A stretch of DNA of 64,000 nt from Burkholderiales bacterium (GTDB lineage Bacteria > Pseudomonadota > Gammaproteobacteria > Burkholderiales > JAEUOS01). Made by a program: the position numbers and the translations under genes. Under the pieces are notes generated by a model that ran no database searches, was not told where the DNA came from, and saw only the letters and a program-made list of their open reading frames with translations. The stretch's first letter is position 1. Each line of letters opens with the position of its first letter. Positions 47,401 through 59,400 of the stretch are shown piece by piece. The stretch covers positions 62,001 through 126,000 of the forward strand of contig JAEUOR010000013.1 in NCBI GenBank assembly GCA_016790635.1. The letters are read 5' to 3'.

Positions 47401-50400
47401 GGCGGCACGCAGGTGGGCAGCTTCGCCGCGACGGTCAGTGGCGCCGGTCAGGCGCTGTCGTTGACCAACAACACCGGCGTAACGCTCGGTTCGGTTGATG
47501 GCCTGGCCGGCGTGCGTACCAACAACGCCGCACTTACTGTCAGCACCAACGGCGGGAGCATGACGATCGCCGACACCGCCTCGGCTCAGGACGTCGACGC
47601 CGGTACGGCGCTGGTTTCTCTCGGTACCGGCGTCGGCCAAGGCATCACCAACCAGGGCGCGGTGCGTGGCGGCTCGATCAACGTGCAGACCGACTCGCTG
47701 GACCTGCAGGCGGGCAGCAGTGTGCTTGCGACCAGCGGCAATGTCCAGATCTCGCCAACCACCCTGGCCGGACGGGCGGTCACGGTCGGCGCTGGTGCAA
47801 CGGGCCTGGGCGTGAGCAATGCCGAACTCAACACCATCACGTTGCAGAACAGCGCCTCCACCCTGCTGATCAGTACGCTTTCGGCAACCAACACTCTCAC
47901 CGTCGATGGCGCGGTCAGCCTTTCCGGCGCCCAGGTGGCCGGCAGCTTCGGGCTCGGCACGAGCGGCGCCAACCTGGCCGTCAACAACGCCGTCTCGGTG
48001 CCCAACGCGCTGCTCCTCGACGCGAGGCTCACCGCAGCGACCACCGGCAGCGTCACCGGCGCGGGCCAGATCACCACCGGCAACAACGCCGCAGGTCGCC
48101 TTACGGTGTCGGCGGGGCAAGGCATCAGCCTCACCAACACTGCCAATCAGGTGTCCAGCGTCGCCACCGTCGGTCTGGTACTCAACAACATCGCCGGCGG
48201 TGCCGGCAACATAGTCTTCAATCACACCGGCAACACCAACCTGCAGGCGATCAACCAGGCGGTCGGAGGCAGCCTTGCCGTGACATCGTCTGCGGGCACG
48301 ACCACGGTCGCGAGCGGAGCCTCAACCAACGACGGCGCGCTGTCGCTGACGGCCGGCGTGCTGCAGTTGAACTCGGCAGTCGGCGCGGGTACAGGTGCGG
48401 TCAGCCTGACGGCAAGCAGCGGTGCCATCGCGCAAAGTGGGGGCGGAAACATCGTCGGCGGAGCACTCACGACCCAATCGGTGAGCGGCACTACGCTCAC
48501 CAACGCCGGCAATGCGGTCGCGTCCTTCGGCGCCACCAACACCGGCAGCGGCAACGTCAACTTCCGCAACGGCGGCGGAATCGCGCTGGCGGCGATCAAC
48601 CAGTCCGCCGGCAACCTGACGATCACCGCCGGCGGGGCGATCACCCAGTCTGCCGGCATGACCGTGAGCGGGTCGGCGACCTTCGACACGTCCGCGGCGG
48701 CGGGCCTGGGCAGCGTCGCGCTGACCACCGGTGGCAGCGGCGCCCTTTCGATCGCCGGCGGCTCGCGCATCGCCGGCGACTTCACGCTCGACGCCGGCGC
48801 ACGCGATGTTTCCTTTGGCAGCACCGTCGATGTGGGCCAGGCTGCGACGATCAATACCACCGGCGTCCTCTCGACGACCAACCTGCGTGCGGCCGGTGGA
48901 ACCAGCGGATCGGGGCTGATCAGCGCTTCGGGCGTGCCCGGCAACTTCGAGTTGACGCAGGTCGCAATCAACGGCGCGACCAATGCGAACGTAACCATCG
49001 ATCTCAACCCGACGACCTTCAGCGCGAGCAATGCCCAGGGCACGGCGGCGATCACGCTCACCAATGCCGGCAACAGCATCAACGGCCCTGTCACGCTGCT
49101 TACCGCCAACCCGAACGTCAGTTCGACCGGGTCGGCCAACTACAACCTGACGCAAAGCGCAGCCCTGAATTTCGGCGGCAAGAACCTGACGATCGCCGGC
49201 TCCGGCATCAACGATGTCACGCTTGCCAACACCGGCAACAGCGCGCTGGCCTCGCTGGCGCTTGCCAATACCCGCAACAATGCGCTGGCGCTCGCCGGCG
49301 CCGGCGGTACCGTTCTCAACGCCTCCTCCGTCACCGGCAGCCTCGACTACACCACCCACGGCACGATGAACCTGACGGTGGGCGGGGCGGTGGCAGCGGG
49401 CGGCGCGGTGACCCTGGCCACGCCGGCCGGCCGCGCGCTCGCGATCAATGCGGGCGTGTCGTCGTCCGCCGGTGACATCACCTATATCGCTGACTCGCTG
49501 GCGCTGGTCGGTACCACCACCGCAGTGTCGGGCGATATCCGCATCCTGCCCGCAACCGCCAGCCGGATCATCAATGTAGGTACCGAAACCGTCGGCCAGT
49601 TGTCGATGAGCCTCGCAGAACTGGCGACCCTGCAGGTGTCCGATCCGGCGCGGGCGCTGCGCTTCGGCGACGGCAGCTCGACCGGCACCAACATCGTCAG
49701 CGGCGCGCCGACCTCGAGCGACTTCAACGCCAGGAACCTCATCTTCACCAATGCGGTCACGCAGGTGAACTCGTCCCTGAACCTGTCAGGTGCCGGGGGA
49801 GGCCAGAACGCCAACGTGTCTTTCGTCGGCAGCGGCGCGATGACCATCGCCGGGAACATGAATGTCGGCGCCGGCGTGCTCGACCTCGGCGCGGCCAATG
49901 TCGGCTTCTCCGGGCTGAGCCGTTCGTTGACCAGCAGCAATCCAGGGACAGGCCTGCTTTCAAGCGGCACCTGGACGCTCTCCGGCGTCGGTGGTCCGCA
50001 AGTCACGGTCGATGCACGTGCCGCTCTCAACACCGTCACCCTGTCCCCCGGCACCAACTACACCTTGCAGTTTCTGCGTCCTAGCTCGGTCAACACCCTC
50101 AACTGGAACGACGGCCTGGTTGCAGGCGCCGGTGGTGCGAACGGGGAATCGCTGACCATCAACACGGCGCTCAACTGGGCCGGCGGCATCGCCTTCAACC
50201 TGCCGGTGCTTACCGTTGCCAACGGCGCGACAGCCAACGTCAGCGGCACCATCGGCGGTGACAACGGCATCACCGTCAACAATGCCGGCACCTGGAACCA
50301 CAACAGCGCGTCCTTCAGCCTGGGCGATGGCACGACCATCTTCAACAACCAGGCCACGGGCACCCTCAACCTGGTCGGAAGCGGTTCGATCACCAGTGTC

Positions 50401-53400
50401 GACCAGTTCGCCAATGCAGGCCAGATCGTCAAGTCCGGGGCGGGCACCGCGACACTGGCTGCTGGCGACGGGGCGAACACCTGGACCGGCAGCGGCAGCG
50501 TCGCTGCAACGGGTGGCACGCTTGCGATCAGTGGCTTCGGTGGCACCAATCAGATGGCTTATTCGGGCAGTGCAGGGGCGACGCTGCAATTCGGCTCGGG
50601 CACGCGGTCTTTCGGCGCGTCATCGTCGTTCGGCGGGACCGGTCTCTTCAGTTTTGTGACCGGCGGCAACAACACCCTGAGTGGTGCGGTCAGCGGGGGC
50701 GATTTCAGCATCGCCAGCGGCGCTACGGCGCTCTTTAATGGCGCCGCCGGCGCGACTGCGGGTACGGTCAGTTCGGCCGGCAGCACGACATTTAACGCCG
50801 CGGGCGCCAGTAGCGTCGGGGCGCTGACTATTTCTGGTGGTTCGTTCACCCCGACCAGTCTTGTCAATACTGCTGGACTGACCTGGTCAGGCGGAACCAT
50901 CGCCGCTGGCGCAGGCGGTGTGACGCTGACCGGCACCGGCACCTGGACCGACACGGCACAGACCACGCTCAGCGGTGGGTTGCGCATCGCCTCCGGCGCG
51001 ACGCTCAACGTGACCGGCCCGACCGACGGGAACAAGCGCGTCGGCGCCGGGTCGCTCACCATCGACAGCGGCGGCACTTTTCTCTGGAACGCGGGAATGA
51101 TCGATGTCGTCGGTAGCGGCACGATCGTCAACAACGGTCTGTTCGAAACGACGACCAACCTCAACTTGGGCGACAGGAGCGGTGGTGCCGGAACGCTCGG
51201 CTTCACCAACGGCGCCACCGGCATCATCCGCAAGTCCGGCGGCCTGGGTGCGCCCAATACCAATGCGGCAACTACGCTGGGATCCCTGGGTGCAATCGCC
51301 GGCACTGCCAATTTCATCAATTTCACAAACAACGGTGCGATAGACGTTCTGGTTGGCACGCTGCAGTTCAACTTCGGCCAGAACGGTGCCACCGGTGGCG
51401 GAACCGTCACGAACAACGGCACCACCACGGTCGCCTCCGGTGCCAATATCGAGTGGGGCGGGCCAGCCACGCACTCGGCGTCGTCGTCGTTCACAGGCGC
51501 GGGCGGATTCCATGTCTTCCGCGGCGGCAACGTCAACGTCAACGGCGCTTTCTCGTTGTCAGGGCCTGTCACCGTCAGCAATGGCGGGTCGGGCACGGCC
51601 AGCGCGACCTTCACGCCGACGACGACGATGAACGTGGCCGGGGTGACCGTCAGCGGTGCGACGGCGACCTTCAACAGCGCGATCAACGCTTCATCGCTGA
51701 CCTTTTCGGGCGGGACTACGTCCATCAACAACGCCTTCGGTGTCGGTACGCTCACGCAAAGCGGCGGCACGATGAACGGCACCGGCGACTTGACCGTCAC
51801 CTCTAGCTACAGCCGCAGCGGCGGCACGCTCGCCGGCACCTTGGCCAACATCAATATCACGCAGGCCGCCGGCAACCTGGCGGTATCGAATTTCAGCGCG
51901 ACCAACTCGGTGACGCTGGCTGCGCCCGCCGGTGCAATCACCGATGCCAACGGCGCGGCCGTCAACGTCACCGCGCCGACCGTGACGCTGAACGCGGACA
52001 ATGGGATCGACCTCGACACCGCGACCGGTTCGCTGACGCTCGCCAACAACTCCTCCGGCACCGCGGCGGTGCGCAACACGGGCGCACTGGAGCTGGGCCA
52101 CGTCACATCCGCGGGCCTGCTTTCGATCACCAACAACGCCGCGATCACGCAGGCCGTCGGCGCCTCGCTGAACGCCATGGCAGGCGCGACCTTCGACACC
52201 CAGGCCGCGACCACACTGGGTTCCGTATCAGTGACCGCGACCAGCCCGGGCGGCGCGCTCACCATCGCGGGCGGTTCGCGCATTGCCGGCAACCTGACCA
52301 TCACCGCCGGGTCACGCGATGTCAACTACGGCAGCACTGTCGATGTCGGCGGAACCGTCAGTGTCACCACCGGCGGCACGCACGACACGACCAACCAGCG
52401 CGTGAACGGCCAGGCCAACAGCGCCAATGTGGCCGACGGTGTGCTCACCTCGACCATCACAGCCGGTGGTGGCGGCACCGACTTCAACCTGACGCAAGCG
52501 ATCTTTGACCAGGCGAACCGGCCCAACGTCGACATCGTCCTGACCGGCACCGGCACGACCGCCAGCGGGCCGACGCCGACGGCCGCGGCGATCACGCTCA
52601 ACAACGCCGCCGGCAACATCATCGCCGGTCCGCTGACCCTGCGCACGGTCGATCCGCTGCTCAATACCGGCGGGACGTTCGACTACAACCTGACGCAGGC
52701 CGGCGCGATCAATTTCGGTACGCGCAATGTGCGCATCATTGGTGGTGCGACCTTGGGTGACGTGACGCTGACCAACGCTGGCAACGCGGTCGGCGGGTCG
52801 GGCGTGTTCCGCTTCGCCAACACGCGCGCGACGCAGTTCACCGCCAACGGTGCGATTCTTGTCGGCGCATCGAACGTGCTGGGCAACCTGGACGTGTCCG
52901 CGCTGGGCGGCGGCCTGGTCCTGCAGGGCGCGGTGAGCGCCGCCGGCAATACAACCTTGAGCGCCCAGGCCGACATCGTCGTCAATGCCGGATACACCAA
53001 CACCGCGCCCGCGGCCGGGCGCACGTTCCGCGCCAACGCGGACGGCAGCATCGTCTTTTCCAACGGCGGCGCGGGCAGCATCGCGACCACCCAGCCGCTG
53101 GACGTGATTCTCAATTCCGACCGCCAGGCGGCCGGCGCGGGTGCGGTGGCCTTGCTGCCGGGTTCTAGCATCAACACGGGCGGTGGGGCGCTGACCATCG
53201 GCGGCGGCATCAACCCGCTGACCGACGCCGCGGTCGGTACTGCCGTCTATGGCAACGGCGTGTACATGGAGGGCAGCTTCCTCACCGGTGCCGGCGCGAT
53301 CAACGTGCGCGGCACCGGTTTCGCGGGCGGCGACGGCAAGGATGGCGTATTCATCGTCGGCGGCACTACGCAAGTGGCTTCGACCAGCGGTGCGATCAAC

Positions 53401-56400
53401 ATCACCGGCACCGGCGGCGCTGGGACGAATTTCAACGAAGGGGTTTACGTCAGTGGCGGCGCCGCGGTCAGGAGCGTGGGCGGGACGATCACGATCTCCG
53501 GTACCGGGGTTGGTAGCGGGACAGACAATCACGGCGTGCACGTCGGCAGTCTCAGCGCCGTCAAGTCCTCCGGCGGTGGCGCAGTCAGCGTGACAGGCAA
53601 TTCAACGACTGGTCAGGCAGTTCTGGTCGACGGCCTGGGCGAGATCAGCAGCACGGGCGCCAATGGCGCCAATGCGACAGCCGTGCTGGCCGCGACCGCC
53701 GGTCAGGCAGGTGGCGTCGTCAGCATCGTCGCGCCGGCCGGGGATATCCGCATCGATGGCAACGTGGCTTCCTTGGGGGGCACCGGTGGTCGCGGCTTCG
53801 ACGCCGTCATTGCGGGTGCCGCCGGCACGGCCGGTGCGGCCGGCGGAGCTGGTGGGGCGGTGACGATCTCGAGCGTCGGCGGCGCGGTGCAACTCTTCGC
53901 ACCGGGCGAAGTGCGCTCGGAAGGTGGATTGGGCGGGGTCGGCGGCAATGGTGCCGCAGGCGCGGCGGGCGCCAATGCAGTCTCGGCCGTGGTACCGGCC
54001 ACCGCTGGGCAGGCCGGCGGCGCCGGGGGGCAGGGCGGTGCGGGCGGGGCCGGCGGTGATGTGCAAGTGCTGGCGCAGACCACAATTTTCATCGACGCGG
54101 TGTTCGGCACGCGCGGCGGCACTGCCGGCGAAGGCGGCAACGCGGGGGCGGGCGGCGCTGGCGGCAACGGCCTGGCGTTTTCCAACGGCGGCAACGGCGG
54201 TGCGGGCGGTCTAGGCGGCGTCGGCGGTGCCGGTGGCGCAGGGGCGCGCCTGACCGTGCGCACGACCGCGGGTACCGGCGGAGATGTCAGCATCGGCGGG
54301 GTGCTCTATGCGGACGCCGGCAATGGCGCGGTCGGGGGCAATGGCGGCAACGGTGGTGCGGGAGGTGCGGCGTCCGGATTCTTCGGCCCCGGCGCGACCA
54401 ACCCGCGTCGCGGCGGCAACGGCGGCGCGGGCGGCAACGCGCCCTCGGGCGGCAACGGTGGGGATATCGCGAGCGGCGACGCGATTCTGATCGCCAGCGG
54501 CAATGGCGACGTGCTGCTTGCGGGCGGCTCGATCTCGACCAACGCCGGCGCGGCGGGTGGCCCGGTGACTCCCGGCAACGGCGGCGCGGCGGGTGGCGGC
54601 GCGGCCGGTGCGCTCAACGGCACCCCGGGCGCGGCGGGCAGCCAATTCTTCACCAGCGTCGGCGGAGCGGGCAACGGCCTGGTGCGCATCGAGGCTCTCA
54701 ACGGCGCGATCGATGATTTCACGGGTAGCGGCACCGCGTTCGGCGCTTACAACCTGCTGGCGCGCGCGCGCGACGGCATTTCGATCCGCAATGGCGGCAA
54801 CAACATCTTTGCCGCTGACCTCAGCAATTCCGGCACCGGCAACATCTTCCTGACCACGTTCCAGAACCTCAACCTGACTGATCTGGACGGCGATACGCAG
54901 GCCGTCTCCAACGCGGCCGGCAACGCGACCATCGCGGGCAACTACATCGACCTGAACGGCAACGCGAACCTCGGCGGCAGCGGCATCCTGCAATTCAACC
55001 CGGGCGCGGGCTTGTATCTGTCGGTCGGCAGCGTGACCGTGAACGCGAGCCAGTTCAACGTGTCGCAGAACGTGTCCTTCAACAACGTGGCGACGGTCAA
55101 CGCGCCGGTCGCGGTCGCCGGCACCTTGCAGGTCTTCAGCGACCTGACCGTCGGTGGCGGCAACGGCATCAGCGCCGACAACATCTCCTGGTTTGGCGGT
55201 ACGATCAGCGCATCCGCGATCGACATCGCCAACGGGGGGCAGATTGGCAACTTTGTTTTTCTCGACGCGGCGCTGAACCTGAACGGCGGCACGACCACCC
55301 TGGTGAACGCCGACATTTCGGGTTCCGGGACGGTCAACGTCGGCGCGGGCGCAACCCTGCGGTCGACCGGGTTCTCCGCGATCAGTGTCACGGGCGGCCT
55401 GGTCAACGGCGGTGTGCTGTCGGTGGACGCCGAGAACGGCAACGCCAGCCTGTTCCTGGGCGGGCCGCTCATCAACACCTCGACCATCACGCTCACCTCA
55501 AGCGGCTTCGGCGGCAATGCGACTCTCGATCTGGGCGGCAACACGTTTACCAACCTGGGAACGGTCAGCTTGCTTGCAGGCGCCGGGGGTGCGCGGAGCG
55601 TGATCGCGGGCGACTTCAATCACCAAGGCGGCGTCATCGAGGGCAACGCACCGCTCGACGTGCAGGCGCCGTTCAACTGGAGCGGCGGGGCGATCGGTTC
55701 CGGCGTCGAGGTGCGCTTGAACCAGGGGGGCAACGTTGTCGCCGGCGTTGGCGTCCTCGACGGCACGCTCACCAACACCAATGGCGCAACACTGACCCTC
55801 ACCGATGTGACACTCAACGGCGGCGGGCAGTTGATCAACGACGCAACACTCGCCACCGCCGGCAGCGCGGTCGGAGTGTCGGTGCCGGTATCCGGCTTCG
55901 GCAACATCGTCGCCAATGCCGGCAACACGACTTTCAACCAGTTTGTGAGCCAGAGCGACGCGATCGACGTCAACGCAGGCAATATCGTCAACATGAACGC
56001 CGGCTTTTCGATCGGCCGCGTCTCGCTTAACGGCGGCACGCTCAACAACACCGGCTTTTCGACGGCGACCGACCTCACCATCGCGCCAGGGGGCGAACTG
56101 GCCGGCGGCACGGTACAGACCAATACCATCGCCTGGACAGGCGGGACTATCGCCGCGGGCACCACCGTGCAGGCGGCTTCTGGTGGCACAGTCACCGGCA
56201 GCCCGGTCCTGGACGGCGACCTGCTTGTCGACGGCGGCACCTTGCAGGTGAACGGCGCCAGTGTCTTCGGCAGCGGCCGCATCGGCAATCACAGCGCGGT
56301 GACCTTCACTGCTGGCGTCAGCACCATCCACCCGGAGATTCTTGGTTTCGGGACCCTGGGCGTCGACCCCGGTGCGAGCGTCACTTTCGTTGGTCCTGTC

Positions 56401-59400
56401 AATGGCGCACAGTCGGTCACCGTCGGCGGCAGCGCGGTGTTCAACCAGGCCGTGAGCGGCCTGGCGTCGCTGGACGTGACCGGTGGTTCGGTCCAGCTGG
56501 ATGCCAACTCTGACGTGACGAATTTTTCGCTTTACGGCGGCGGCAACCTCGGCGGTAGCGGCGCGCTCGCGGTCGGCGGTGCATTCAACGTGACCGGCGG
56601 CACGCTCGGCAACGCGGGTGTGGACCTGGCCAACGGCGGCACGCTCTCCGGCAGCGTTGTGCTCAATACCACGCTCGGTTACGCAGGCGTCACCTTGCGC
56701 TTGGATGGCGCGACGCTTACCGGTAGCGGCAGCGTCGGCATCGTCGCCGGAAGTACCCTGGAGACGGTGGCCGATAGCAGCATCGCCCTGGCCGGCGGCG
56801 TCACGGTGCCGGCTGGCGGCGCGCTCGTGGTCAACGCCGATTTCCACGATTCGGCCCCGGTCACGCTGTCCATCACCGGCGCGCTCAACAACAGCGGCAC
56901 CGTGCGCCTTCGCGGCGGCGATTCCGGCCACGCCGCCAACCTCTCGGTCAGCGGCCTCTTCAACAATCAGGGGGTGATCGATTCCATCGGCTCCGGCGCC
57001 CCGGCCAACGTGATCACGGCCGGCGCATTCAACCATCAACCCGGGACGAGCAGTATCACCGGCAGCAACCCGCTCGACTTCGACGTGCCTTTCAACTGGG
57101 CCGGCGGCAACATCGGTGCCGGCAGCATCGTCAACCTGTTGCAGGGCGGTACGGCCGGCGGCGGCACGCGCAGTCTGGCCGGTACGCTCAACCACAGCGC
57201 CGGCCTGTTGACGCTCTCCGGGATCACGCTCAACGGCGCCGGGACGTTGAACAACGACGCGCAGCTCGACGTCCTGGGAAGCACGATCAACCCTGCGATC
57301 GCCGGCAGCGGCAACCTTTCGGTCAGTGGCGTCACGGCCTTCAACAGCGCGGTCAACCAGGGCGGCAGCATCGTCATCCAGCCCGGCGCCAACGTGGTCT
57401 TCGGTCAGACCAGCGCGCAGACCTTCGACATCAGCGCCGGTGGATCGGCGAACTTCAACCAGGCATCGAACTTCGCCAACTTCGTGGCCGACAGCGGTGC
57501 GAATGTCTTCCTGGGCAGCACGCTCGGCGTCGGCACTGTGCTGAATGCAGGCAACGCCATGTTCTCCGGCCCGTCGGGCGTCCTCAATCTGGCGGGAAGC
57601 GGCAGCGCTGGTGCAGGTGGCACGACCACCAGTGTCAACGGCAGTGTTGTCAACATCGTCAGTGGTGCGAGCATTGCACTCAACGGCGCACTGGCGCTCT
57701 CCGGTGGTGCGACGGTCAACAACGCGGGCACGCTGACGCTCAACGGCGCCGCGTCCAATGCGATCACCGGGGGCGCAACCGAGGTTGTCAACAACAGCGG
57801 TACCCTGGTCAAGGCCGGAGGTACAGCCAACACCTTGACCGCGGGCTTCGCCAACAGTGGCGTGGTCAACGTCCTGAGCGGTACGCTCAATCTGCAACGC
57901 GGCGTCGGCAGCGATACCGGCAGCTATTCCGTGCTCGGCGCTTCGACGCTGGGACTGCATGGCGACCGCAGCTTCGCGCCGTCCTCATCGATCAGCGCCG
58001 CGACCGGGACGGTGGTGTTCGACCCGCTGGCTTCGGGCGGCTCCACCGTCAACCTGAACGGTGCATTCACCGCACTCAACACCCAGGTCGTCTCCGGCAC
58101 CGTCAACGTCGGCACCACCGCGAGCTTCGTGACCGCGACCAACTACACCCAGTCCGGCGGCGCGCTCGTTGGCGTCGGTGGCAATGTCCGCATCACCAAC
58201 AGCTTCAGTTTCCCCGGCGGCACCATCAGCGGCACCTTCGGCAACATGGAGGTCACCCAGGCCGCCGGCAATCTCTTCATCGGCAACCTGAATGCGACCC
58301 AGGTAATCACGCTCGCTGCGCCGACCGGGGCGATCGTCGATGTCAACGGCGCGGGCACGACCAATCTCAACGCCGCAAGCGTGACGCTGACCGCGGGCAA
58401 CGGCATCGATCTCGATCTCGTCACCGGCACGCTGAATGCGACCAACACCGGCGGCAACGTCGCCTTGCGCAACAGCGGCGCGCTGGCCATCCAGTCGCTG
58501 GCCCAGTCTGGAGGTGGTTCGGTCAGCGTCACCAACAATGGCGGCAACCTGACCGTCAGCGGCATCACCGCCGGTGCCGGGATCGTCAACCTGAACGTCA
58601 ACGGCGGCAACCTGCTGCACGGCGCCGGCGCGGGGACGGCGGTGACATCGAGCACGCAGATCAACATGAATGCGACCGGCATCGGCTCAGCAGGCGCGCC
58701 GCTGGCGATCGCGGGCCCTTACTCTGCGAGCACGACCGGCGTCGGCGCTGCCGGCGACATCTACCTGCGGGTGGCAGGCGCGCTCAACCTGACCGGTGGC
58801 GGCATCACCACCGACGCGGGGTCGAGCCAGCGTATCAGCATTGCGACCACCGGCGGCGGCGACATCACCATCAACGGCGCCTTTGCGCCGGCGGGCGACA
58901 GCGTCGCGCTCAACGCGGGCGGCAACCTGACCGTCGGTCCGGTAGGCATCAGCGGGCCGACCGTCAACCTCATCGCGGGGGGCGCAATCAACGTCGACGG
59001 TCCGGTCAGCGCGCCGGGTTCGGTGACGCTCGCCGCGACCGGCGCGCTGGGCATCGGCGGTGCGAGCGCCGTGCTGATCACCGGCCAGGACGTATCGCTG
59101 TCGGGCAGTTCGATCACGGTCAACGGCGCGGCGACCGGTGTGAGCGGAGTGAACGCCAGCGGCACCCTGAACCTGACCACCACGGGCAACCTGACAATCA
59201 ACGGCGGCAGCGGCGCGAACGCGATCGCCGAACTGACCTCGCAGGGCAACGCGACGCTGGTGGTCAACGGCACGCTCATCATCAACGGCGGCACCGGGAC
59301 GGACGCCTTCGCGCGCATCGATCCGATCGCACCGGGTGCCGTGCTGACCATCACCGCCGGTGGCATTGCGCTCAATGCCGGGTCGGCGCCGGGCGCGTAT

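Noticed and set aside
53690..54683. True mycobacterial PE_PGRS gene or foreign insertion
   Set aside because: The section is in frame within tpsA, lacks a PE domain and has neighbours with similar base composition; similarity is compositional only.
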